Shown here piece after piece: positions 7,381-14,376 of a DNA stretch of 21,629 nt. Under the pieces are notes generated by a model that was not told the origin of the DNA, searched no databases, and was given only the letters and a program-made list of their open reading frames with translations. Made by a program: the position numbers and the translations under genes. Source of the DNA: Mageeibacillus sp. UBA5439. GTDB taxonomy: Bacteria > Bacillota > Clostridia > Saccharofermentanales > DTU023. The stretch is from positions 41,013 to 62,641 of the forward strand of contig DIRJ01000047.1 of assembly GCA_002427505.1 (NCBI GenBank), in the 5' to 3' direction. Position 1 is the first letter of the stretch. Every line of letters begins with the position of its first letter.

Positions 7381-8583
7381 TTACTCAGCAACTGCGATAA
7401 CTGTTCCTGATCCGACTGTGCGGCCACCCTCACGGATAGCGAACTTCAGTCCGGGTTCAATAGCGATCGGTGTGATCAGTTCAACAGTAATTTCAACGTG
7501 GTCACCAGGCATGGTCATTTCTTTATCTTCGGGCAAAGTGATGACACCGGTTACGTCAGTTGTACGGAAGTAGAACTGCGGGCGATAACCGTCAAAGAAA
7601 GGCTTGTGTCTGCCGCCTTCTTCCTTGGTCAAAACATAGACCTGACCCTTAAACTTGGTATGGGGATGGATGGATCCGGGTTTGGCAATTACCTGACCGC
7701 GCTGAACGTCATTACGCTCAACACCGCGCAGGAGCAGGCCGACGTTGTCACCGGCTTCTGCTGAATCCATGTATTTACGGAACATTTCAATGCCGGTTAC
7801 CACTGTGTTATCAGCTTCATCCTGCAAACCAACAATTTGAACCTTATCGTTCAGATTGATTGTTCCACGCTCGATACGGCCGGTTACTACAGTACCGCGC
7901 CCGGTAATGGTGAAGACATCTTCAACCGGCAGCAGGAAAGGCTGGTCGGTAGGACGAGCAGGTGTGGGAATAAATTCATCTACTGCCTTCATCAATTCAA
8001 TGATAGGCTGATACTCAGGAGCATTCTTATCTGTGCTTTCTGACTCCAGAGCCACTAAAGCGGAGCCGCGAATAATGGGGGTGTCATCTCCCGGGAATTC
8101 ATACTCATCCAGAAGTTCACGGATTTCCATTTCGACGAGTTCCAGAAGCTCTTCATCGTCAACCTGATCTGTCTTGTTCATGAAAACGACGACAGCAGGA
8201 ACACCAACCTGACGGGCAAGCAGGATATGCTCACGGGTCTGAGGCATAGGGCCGTCTGCAGCGGACACTACAAGAATTGCACCATCCATCTGAGCTGCGC
8301 CTGTAATCATGTTTTTAATATAGTCAGCGTGACCTGGGCAGTCTACGTGAGCGTAGTGGCGATTTTCTGTCTCATACTCGACGTGAGATGCGCTGATTGT
8401 GATACCACGGGCGCGCTCTTCCGGAGCCTTATCGATATTGGCATAATCAGTAAAATTCGCCATGCCTTCAGCAGCCAACACCTTAGTGATTGCTGCGGTC
8501 AATGTTGTTTTACCGTGGTCAACGTGGCCGATTGTGCCTACGTTGACGTGGGGTTTAGTTCTTTCAAATCTTTCTTTTCCCAT
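7381..8583 (-). CDS. tuf: Translation elongation factor Tu
   Basis: A 400-residue GTPase that carries aminoacyl-tRNA to the ribosomal A site. The G1 motif GHVDHGKT is at residues 19-26, followed by the switch region with RGITI, DCPGH (G3) and NKTD (G4). Domains 2 and 3 are complete, including the RGTVVTGRIERG and GGRTVGSG stretches. The ATG is preceded by AGGAGG. It is the last gene of the str operon, 118 nt after fusA, with an internal promoter candidate in that gap and a strong terminator behind it. Length and motifs are entirely typical. Confidence 0.99.
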   Translation of the reverse strand: MGKERFERTKPHVNVGTIGHVDHGKTTLTAAITKVLAAEGMANFTDYANIDKAPEERARGITISASHVEYETENRHYAHVDCPGHADYIKNMITGAAQMDGAILVVSAADGPMPQTREHILLARQVGVPAVVVFMNKTDQVDDEELLELVEMEIRELLDEYEFPGDDTPIIRGSALVALESESTDKNAPEYQPIIELMKAVDEFIPTPARPTDQPFLLPVEDVFTITGRGTVVTGRIERGTINLNDKVQIVGLQDEADNTVVTGIEMFRKYMDSAEAGDNVGLLLRGVERNDVQRGQVIAKPGSIHPHTKFKGQVYVLTKEEGGRHKPFFDGYRPQFYFRTTDVTGVITLPEDKEMTMPGDHVEITVELITPIAIEPGLKFAIREGGRTVGSGTVIAVAE

Positions 8584-8650
8584 TCAGATTTCCTCCTGAG
8601 TAACTTATGCTTGGAATGTATCGCTATACTAAAAAACGACACATACCTTT

Positions 8651-8678
8651 ATTTTACACAAAACTTTCTTTTTATCAA
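8651..8678 (-). promoter_or_regulatory. Candidate internal promoter for tuf
   Basis: TTGATA (8673-8678) and TAAAAT (8651-8656), 16 bp apart on the minus strand, lie in the AT-rich gap between fusA and tuf. This would allow EF-Tu to be made in excess of EF-G, as is common. Confidence 0.5.
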
Positions 8679-8701
8679 ATTATAGTGAGCAATTAAGCTC
8701 T

Positions 8702-10774
8702 TTAGCCACCTTTGACTATTTTATCATGAACGCTGGCGGGCACCTGTTCAAAGTGACTGATCTGCATTGTGAACACCCCGCGGCCCTGCGTCCTGGAACG
8801 AAGCGCCGTAGCATAGCCAAACATCTCAGATAACGGAACAAAAGCATGAATCTTCTGAACATTGCTTTCCTGATCCATTCCCTGTATCCGGCCGCGTCTG
8901 GAACTTACATCACCCAGAACATCTCCCAGATATTCAGTCGGGACAATTATGTCTACCTGCATGACAGGTTCCATTAATACCGGTTTAGCTTTATTTACAG
9001 CATCACGTAAAGCCATTGAGCCCGCAATGCGGAAAGCTACTTCTGATGAATCCACTTCGTGGTAAGAACCGTCGCGTAAGCTTGCCTTGATATCTACCAT
9101 GGGATAGCCGGCGATCGTACCGCCTTGCATAGCTTCGCGAATTCCCTCTTCGATCGGTTTAATAAACTGTTTAGGAATCACACCGCCGACAGTTTTGTCT
9201 TCGAAGATAAAACCTTCACCAGCTTCCAGAGGTTCGACGTCTATTACAGCATGGCCATACTGGCCGTGGCCGCCTGACTGGCGCACAAAGCGTCCTTCCC
9301 CCGAAGCCGCCTGAGTAATTGTTTCTCTATAGGCGACCTGAGGCATGCCGACATTGGCTTCAACCTTAAACTCTCTGAATAAACGGTCGACAATGATGTC
9401 CAGATGCAGTTCACCCATTCCTGAGATAATAATCTGGCCTGTTTCTTCGTCGGTCCGGGTCTTGAAAGTCGGATCTTCATCTGCCAGTTTCGCCAGAGCT
9501 ACTGTCATTTTGTCCTGGCTGGCCTTTGACTTAGGCTCAACAGCCACTGAAATGACCGGCTCAGGGAAATCCATACTTTCCAAGATAATCGGAGCTTGCT
9601 CAAAACAAAGAGTGTCGCCGGTGGAGGTATTTTTCAGTCCCACCACTGCAGCGATATCACCGGCATGAACTTCCTCAACATCCTCACGGTGGTTGGCATG
9701 CATCAAAAGAATGCGGCCAATACGCTCCCGTTTATCCTTGCTTGCATTCAAGACATAACTGCCTGCCTTCAAACTGCCGCTGTATATGCGGAAGAAACAC
9801 AGTTTGCCGACATATTCATCCGTCATCACTTTAAAAGCTAAAGCGGAGAACGGAGCGTCATCGTCGGCTTCACGTACTTCTTCCTGCTCAGTCCGGGGAT
9901 TAGTTCCCCTGATCGGAGGAATATCAAGCGGTGAAGGCAGATAATCTACCATGGCATCCAGCATCAGCTGGACACCTTTGTTCTTGTAGGAAGAACCACA
10001 TACAACCGGGACAATGCCCAGCTTGATTGTAGCTGCGCGCAAACTGGTCTTTAATTCTTCAATGGAAATTTCCTCGTCCATAAGAAATTTTTCCATCAAA
10101 TTGTCGTCTTGCTCGCAGATGGCTTCCACTAACTGTCCGCGGTATTCTTTGGCCTGTTCCAACAGCTCTGCAGGAATGTCCGCTTCTGTGATACTTTCAC
10201 CCAGGTCATCACCGAGGTAAAGTTCGGCTTTCATGGTAATCAGGTCAACAATGCCCTGAAAATTTTCTTCCTTGCCAATCGGCAGCTGGATCGGGACAAC
10301 ATTCGCGCCCAATCTCTCGCGCATGGAGTCCAAAGCGTTGAAAAAGCTGGCACCTGTCATGTCCATTTTATTGATGTAGACAATGCGGGGCACTCCATAA
10401 TTATCGGCTTGCCGCCATACTGTTTCTGTCTGAGGTTCACATCCGCTTTTGGCGCACAATACTGTCACGGCACCATCAAGTACACGCAAACTGCGCTCAA
10501 CTTCAACAGTAAAATCAACATGACCGGGCGTATCAATAATATTGATGCGGCGACCTTTCCACTGCGCTGTTGTCGCAGCAGACTGGATCGTTATACCGCG
10601 TTCCTGTTCCTGCTCCATCCAGTCCATCGTAGTCGTTCCCTCATGGGTTTCGCCCAGACGATGGATGCGTCCGGTGTAGTAAAGAATACGCTCCGTTGTT
10701 GTTGTCTTTCCGGCATCAATATGTGCCATGATGCCGATATTTCTTGTATTTTCAAGCGAAAATTCACGAGACAT
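8702..10774 (-). CDS. fusA: Translation elongation factor G
   Basis: A 690-residue translocase GTPase. AHIDAGKT (17-24), RGITI (60-64), DTPGH (81-85) and NKMD (135-138) form the GTP site. The domain II, III, IV and V sequence is complete, including GGHGQYGH in domain IV and the SEMFGYAT region in domain V. Length is that of canonical bacterial EF-G. Its place between rpsG and tuf marks it as the housekeeping copy and not an EF-G2 or Tet(M)-like paralogue. The start ATG has AAGGAG 9 nt upstream. Confidence 0.98.
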   Translation of the reverse strand: MSREFSLENTRNIGIMAHIDAGKTTTTERILYYTGRIHRLGETHEGTTTMDWMEQEQERGITIQSAATTAQWKGRRINIIDTPGHVDFTVEVERSLRVLDGAVTVLCAKSGCEPQTETVWRQADNYGVPRIVYINKMDMTGASFFNALDSMRERLGANVVPIQLPIGKEENFQGIVDLITMKAELYLGDDLGESITEADIPAELLEQAKEYRGQLVEAICEQDDNLMEKFLMDEEISIEELKTSLRAATIKLGIVPVVCGSSYKNKGVQLMLDAMVDYLPSPLDIPPIRGTNPRTEQEEVREADDDAPFSALAFKVMTDEYVGKLCFFRIYSGSLKAGSYVLNASKDKRERIGRILLMHANHREDVEEVHAGDIAAVVGLKNTSTGDTLCFEQAPIILESMDFPEPVISVAVEPKSKASQDKMTVALAKLADEDPTFKTRTDEETGQIIISGMGELHLDIIVDRLFREFKVEANVGMPQVAYRETITQAASGEGRFVRQSGGHGQYGHAVIDVEPLEAGEGFIFEDKTVGGVIPKQFIKPIEEGIREAMQGGTIAGYPMVDIKASLRDGSYHEVDSSEVAFRIAGSMALRDAVNKAKPVLMEPVMQVDIIVPTEYLGDVLGDVSSRRGRIQGMDQESNVQKIHAFVPLSEMFGYATALRSRTQGRGVFTMQISHFEQVPASVHDKIVKGG

Positions 10775-10836
10775 GACTCGTCAACTCCTTATATGTCCGC
10801 ATTTGTTTTGTGCGCAAATAAATATAATCAACACAG

Positions 10837-11307
10837 TTACCAGCGGTAGTGTGCAAATGCACGGTTCGCTTCTGCGATGCGGTGAATTTCTTCTTTGCGC
10901 TTGAAAGCAGCACCGGTATCATTGGTAGCGTCAAGCAACTCATTGGCAAGACGTTCTTTCATGGTACGTTCGTTACGGTTTCTGGCTGCCTCAACTAGCC
11001 AGCGCAATGCTAATGTCTGGCGACGATCAGGTCGCACTTCAATCGGTACCTGATAGTTCGAACCGCCGACACGGCGAGCCTTAACTTCAAGCACGGGCAT
11101 TATATTCTCTAATGCTTTTTCGAAGACTTCGAGTGGATTCTGTCCTGTCCGATCAGCAATTATATCAAAAGCATCATAGACAATGCGCTGAGCCAGCTGC
11201 TTCTTGCCGTCAAGCATTACATTATTTACGAGCTTGGCGACGCGCTGGTCATGATAAACGGGATCGGGCAAAACTTCTCTCTTAGGTATATGACCTTTCC
11301 TTGGCAT
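10837..11307 (-). CDS. rpsG: 30S ribosomal protein S7
   Basis: A 156-residue S7, the primary assembly protein of the 30S head, which binds the 3' major domain of 16S rRNA near the E site. The N-terminus has the typical MPRKG start. The protein carries the conserved GGSNYQVP-EV-P and RWL-EAAR-R regions and ends in HYRW as family members do. The ribosome binding site is GAAAGGAGG. It is separated from rpsL by an unusually roomy 137-nt gap that can form hairpins, and from fusA by 62 nt. Confidence 0.98.
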   Translation of the reverse strand: MPRKGHIPKREVLPDPVYHDQRVAKLVNNVMLDGKKQLAQRIVYDAFDIIADRTGQNPLEVFEKALENIMPVLEVKARRVGGSNYQVPIEVRPDRRQTLALRWLVEAARNRNERTMKERLANELLDATNDTGAAFKRKEEIHRIAEANRAFAHYRW

Positions 11308-11324
11308 CTTCCTTCCCTCCTTTC

Positions 11325-11353
11325 ATGATTATACGGGATCTTCCCGAAATCAT
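11325..11353 (-). promoter_or_regulatory. Hairpin in the rpsL-rpsG gap, possible S7 autoregulatory site
   Basis: ATGATT/AATCAT and CGGG/CCCG form an interrupted 10-bp stem directly upstream of the rpsG ribosome binding site. More pairing is possible further upstream in the gap (GCATG/CATGC and a GCCT/AGGC hairpin). In E. coli, S7 represses its own operon by binding the rpsL-rpsG intercistronic RNA. A similar role here is inference from position and folding only. Confidence 0.35.
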
Positions 11354-11444
11354 AGGTACTCACGATATGGACACGTGTCATGCTTTAAGAACAGGCCTAA
11401 AAAGGCGTGTACTGATGGCATGTTTTTATCCAACCGCTGGTGTA

Positions 11445-11870
11445 CTATCTGGTCTTGGCGACCTTGGGCTTCTTCGTACCATACTTCGAACGACTCTGTT
11501 TACGATCGGATACACCGGCCGTATCAAGAGTTCCACGAATAACATGGTAACGAACACCAGGCAAGTCTCTGACGCGACCGCCGCGAATCAGGACCACACT
11601 ATGCTCCTGCAAGTTATGGCCTTCACCCGGTATATACGCGTAGACTTCATACTGGTTCGTTAGACGGACACGAGCAACCTTACGCAAAGCGGAGTTAGGC
11701 TTCTTAGGCGTAGTCGTTCTCACAACAGTACACACGCCACGTTTCTGCGGCGACGGATACTTTGTAGTTTTCCTCTGGAGTGAGTTCAGACCGTACGACA
11801 ATGCCGGCACATCTGTTTTCGTCTTTTTAGAGCTCCGTCCTTTTCTGACCAACTGGTTGAATGTAGGCAT
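11445..11870 (-). CDS. rpsL: 30S ribosomal protein S12, arginine at the Lys88-equivalent position
   Basis: S12 of 141 residues, at the decoding centre. The start is the ATG at 11870 (MPTFNQLVRKG), which has AAGGAGG upstream. An in-frame ATG 51 nt further upstream would add 17 residues foreign to the family. The protein has the loop TPKKPNSALRK (54-64) with both lysines kept, and GGRVRDLPGVRYH (97-109). In this second loop the residue matching E. coli/Mycobacterium Lys88 is Arg101 (codon AGA), the substitution known to give streptomycin resistance. It also has the mid-length N-terminal insertion common in Firmicutes. It is the first gene of the str operon, with a good promoter upstream. Confidence 0.97.
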   Translation of the reverse strand: MPTFNQLVRKGRSSKKTKTDVPALSYGLNSLQRKTTKYPSPQKRGVCTVVRTTTPKKPNSALRKVARVRLTNQYEVYAYIPGEGHNLQEHSVVLIRGGRVRDLPGVRYHVIRGTLDTAGVSDRKQSRSKYGTKKPKVAKTR

Positions 11871-11930
11871 CAACACACCTCCTTCCATAATTTTTTCCAA
11901 AAACTGCCCACGAGAGGGCACCGACTAGAT

Positions 11931-11959
11931 ACTATATCAGGAATATTTTTCCCTGTCTA
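11931..11959 (-). promoter_or_regulatory. Predicted main promoter of the str operon
   Basis: TAGACA (11954-11959) and TATAGT (11931-11936) are separated by exactly 17 bp on the minus strand; each hexamer differs from consensus at one position. The predicted transcript starts about 55 nt before rpsL. Confidence 0.65.
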
Positions 11960-12002
11960 GCAGTTAGCCGAAATTCACCTGTGTGGAAAGTGTCAGGTAA
12001 CT

Positions 12003-12011
12003 ATTGTATCA
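12003..12011 (-). promoter_or_regulatory. Possible second, upstream str promoter (extended -10)
   Basis: TGATACAAT on the minus strand is an extended -10 element with one mismatch. No good -35 lies 16-18 bp upstream, so this is weaker evidence than the 11931-11959 promoter. The rest of the 339-nt rpsL/AmmeMemo divergent gap (11871-12209) shows no gene or RNA that I can recognise. Confidence 0.3.
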
Positions 12012-12153
12012 AATAACTGGTCGGTAATGTGCATAATCGTATACAATTTTGCTTGATGAACTGATTAGCAGAAAATTCATGGTCAGCTGCCCCGACTGCA
12101 GAAAAGACCGCGCCGGGGCAAGACAGAGTCCGGCAACAAATGCAAGTCTGGCG

Positions 12154-12183
12154 CTGAAAACTGATACCCGCAGATGTTATGAT
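12154..12183 (+). promoter_or_regulatory. Candidate promoter of the AmmeMemoRadiSam pair
   Basis: CTGAAA (12154-12159), an 18-bp spacer and TATGAT (12178-12183), with TGT before the -10 giving an extended -10. Transcription would start about 20 nt upstream of the ATG at 12210, just before the GGGAG ribosome binding site. Confidence 0.5.
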
Positions 12184-12209
12184 AAGTTTAAGCAGAAGGG
12201 AGCTGTCTT

Positions 12210-13538
12210 ATGATATTAAAAGCATATGTATTACCCCATCCGCCTATCGTCCTGCCGGAAATAGGTCGTGGCGAAGAGAAAAAAATAAAAGACACAGCCG
12301 CTGCCTTTCACAGAGCAGCCCGGGAAATAGCCGAATTAGAGCCTGACAGTATCATTATTTGCAGTTCACACTCACCGCTTCTGCGTTCAGCTTTCTATGC
12401 TGCGAACGCCGGCAGTGCCGAGGGCACTATGAGAGCTTTCGGCGTAGACTCTATCCATGAAAAAGTCAGCTACGACGGACAACTCCTGCAGATTCTGCAG
12501 GAAGTCAGTCAGGAACGGGATATAGCCCTGGAGGCCACTTCTTTTGAGGCACAGACCTTAGATCACGGGACTTTGCTGCCACTGATTTTTATTCACAAAT
12601 ACTATCAGAACTTTAAACTCCTGCGGCTAGGTATGTCTCTCCTGGGACCTGAGGAGCACTTCAGCTTCGGTCAGGCCGTGGCTGAAGCTGCGCGCCGTTC
12701 AAATAAGCGGACCGTCTTTATCGCCTCCGGTGATCTCTCTCATGTACTGAAAGCTGACGGCCCCTACGGCTTCCGCGAAGAAGGGCCGCAATTGGATCAT
12801 GAACTCACAGGAATTTTTGCCGGCGGCGATCTCGGCCGCCTCCTGCATCTGGATAGCAATCTGGTAGCAGGTGCGCAGGAATGCGGTTTGCGCACTTTTC
12901 AAATTATGGCAGGAGTTCTGGCCGGCAGCGACTTTGACTCCGAGCTATATTCCTACGAAGGTACTTTCGGAGTGGGTTATGCTGTGGCTGCTTTCTCCCC
13001 GAAAAACAAAGCTGTGCCTGCTGAAGACCCCTATATTAAATTAGCCCGGACCAGTGTCGAGACCTACATACGAGAAGGAGAGCTTTTGCCGACGCCTCAG
13101 GGCTTACCGGACGAAATGCTGCAGCAACAAAGTGGTGTGTTTGTCACTTTATATAAGGATAATAATCTGCGTGGCTGCATAGGTACTATTGAACCGGCCA
13201 GGGCCAATATAGCTGAGGAAATTATCCACAACGCTGTTTCTGCAGCCAAATATGATCCCCGTTTCCCTTCGGTGCAGTCGTCTGAGCTGGACCGGCTGGT
13301 ATACAGCGTAGATATTCTGGGTGAAAAAGAGGAAGTTGCTTCGGCTGATGCCCTGGATCCGGACCGCTACGGAGTCATTGTCAGTTCCGGAAAGCGCCGT
13401 GGTCTCTTGCTGCCAAGGCTGGAGGGAGTCAGCACTGCAGAAGATCAGCTCGCCATTGCTTTGATTAAAGCCGGACTTGATCCGGATAAAGCATTCAAAA
13501 TCGAGCGTTTTGAGGTGCAACGCCATGAGCGCGAATAA
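12210..13538 (+). CDS. Memo-like (class III extradiol dioxygenase fold) and AMMECR1 fusion protein
   Basis: A 442-residue two-domain protein with no signal peptide. Residues 1 to about 262 belong to the Memo/LigB superfamily. PHPP (9-12), SSHSP (52-56), LDHGTLLP (118-125), SGDLSH (173-178) and ECG (224-226) supply His10, His54, His119, Asp175, His178 and Cys225 as possible metal ligands. Human MEMO1 binds iron with two His and a Cys in comparable places. Residues from about 270 to 442 are an AMMECR1 domain with its hallmark LRGCIG (320-325). The two are separate proteins in many organisms and are fused here. The reaction is unknown. The ATG has GGGAG upstream. The stop overlaps the start of the radical SAM gene by 14 nt, so the two are surely co-translated. 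The domain calls are firm; the function is not known. Confidence 0.9.
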   Translation: MILKAYVLPHPPIVLPEIGRGEEKKIKDTAAAFHRAAREIAELEPDSIIICSSHSPLLRSAFYAANAGSAEGTMRAFGVDSIHEKVSYDGQLLQILQEVSQERDIALEATSFEAQTLDHGTLLPLIFIHKYYQNFKLLRLGMSLLGPEEHFSFGQAVAEAARRSNKRTVFIASGDLSHVLKADGPYGFREEGPQLDHELTGIFAGGDLGRLLHLDSNLVAGAQECGLRTFQIMAGVLAGSDFDSELYSYEGTFGVGYAVAAFSPKNKAVPAEDPYIKLARTSVETYIREGELLPTPQGLPDEMLQQQSGVFVTLYKDNNLRGCIGTIEPARANIAEEIIHNAVSAAKYDPRFPSVQSSELDRLVYSVDILGEKEEVASADALDPDRYGVIVSSGKRRGLLLPRLEGVSTAEDQLAIALIKAGLDPDKAFKIERFEVQRHERE

Positions 13539-14376
13539 AAACGACGCGCAGACCAAAATCAGCTGTCAGGTCTGCCCCCGCCATTGCCGCCTGAAAGAAG
13601 GAGACATCGGTTTCTGCGGTGCCAGGCAAGCCAAAGGCGGTCAAGTAATTTCAATCAGTTATAACCGCATTACAGCTATCGGCCTGGACCCTATTGAAAA
13701 GAAACCGCTCAGTTTTTTCCGGCCGGGTGAAAAGATCCTTTCCGTCGGAAGCTTTGGCTGTAATATGAATTGTTATTTCTGCCAGAATTTTGATATAGCC
13801 CGGGCGGGAAAAGACTCAGTACCGACGCGCTATATCGCTCCGGTCGAACTGGTGGGACTGGCACTTTCTCTTAAGGATCAGGGCAACTGCGGCATCGCCT
13901 TTACCTATAATGAGCCTTTGATTGGCTACGAGTATGTGCGCGACACGGCTGCAATAGCCCGGGAAAACAATCTGGAAACAGTTGTTGTGACCAACGGTCA
14001 GCTGGCAACTGATTTTCTAGATGAACTCCTGCCCCTGATCACAGCCTGGAATATTGATCTTAAGGCTTTCTCAGAAAAAGGCTACCACAAACTGGGCGGC
14101 GATTTTGCCACCACAAAAAAGACTATCGAACGTGCCGCAGCCCATGCTCATGTGGAAGTAACCACTCTTATCGTGCCCGGTTTATCTGATAATCCTGACG
14201 AGATGAAAGCCGAGGCTGAATTTCTGGCAGCGATTGACCGGAGTCTGCCCCTGCATCTGTCCCGATATTTCCCCAGCTATCACTCCAGTGAAGCTGCCAC
14301 AGATATGCAAGTCCTGCGTATGTTGCGTGACATAGCTGCTCAAGCTTTGGATCATGTCATCCTGGGCAATGTCTGA
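13525..14376 (+). CDS. amrS: AmmeMemoRadiSam system radical SAM enzyme, short C-terminus
   Basis: A 283-residue radical SAM protein related to pyruvate-formate-lyase-activating enzymes. The N-terminal C14-xx-C17-xxx-C21 with Cys31 could hold a second metal site. The radical SAM cluster motif is Cys79-NMN-Cys83-YF-Cys86. NEPL (129-132) and the VTNG strand (155-158) follow in the barrel. The ATG at 13525 was chosen because it has GAGGTG upstream and precedes the conserved Cys motif; an in-frame ATG at 13477 lies inside the previous gene. Relatives I remember continue after the V-x-x-GN strand with about 50 residues containing a CPxCG-type motif. This one stops right after LGNV and appears truncated. 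Its last 25 nt overlap the end of the convergent ABC transporter gene. The substrate of this family is unknown. Confidence 0.9.
   Translation: MSANKNDAQTKISCQVCPRHCRLKEGDIGFCGARQAKGGQVISISYNRITAIGLDPIEKKPLSFFRPGEKILSVGSFGCNMNCYFCQNFDIARAGKDSVPTRYIAPVELVGLALSLKDQGNCGIAFTYNEPLIGYEYVRDTAAIARENNLETVVVTNGQLATDFLDELLPLITAWNIDLKAFSEKGYHKLGGDFATTKKTIERAAAHAHVEVTTLIVPGLSDNPDEMKAEAEFLAAIDRSLPLHLSRYFPSYHSSEAATDMQVLRMLRDIAAQALDHVILGNV

Noticed and set aside
11871..11921. 17-residue N-terminal extension of S12
   Set aside because: S12 proteins begin at MPTFNQL, and the best ribosome binding site (AAGGAGG) lies directly before that ATG, inside the extension.
12089..12119. GCCCCG/CGGGGC pairing in the divergent gap as a terminator or small RNA
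   Set aside because: Only 6 bp around a 19-nt loop with no U-tract on either strand; probably chance.
13477..13524. Earlier ATG for the radical SAM gene
   Set aside because: It would overlap the fusion gene by 62 nt and adds residues not typical of the family; ATG 13525 has a ribosome binding site and a usual short overlap.
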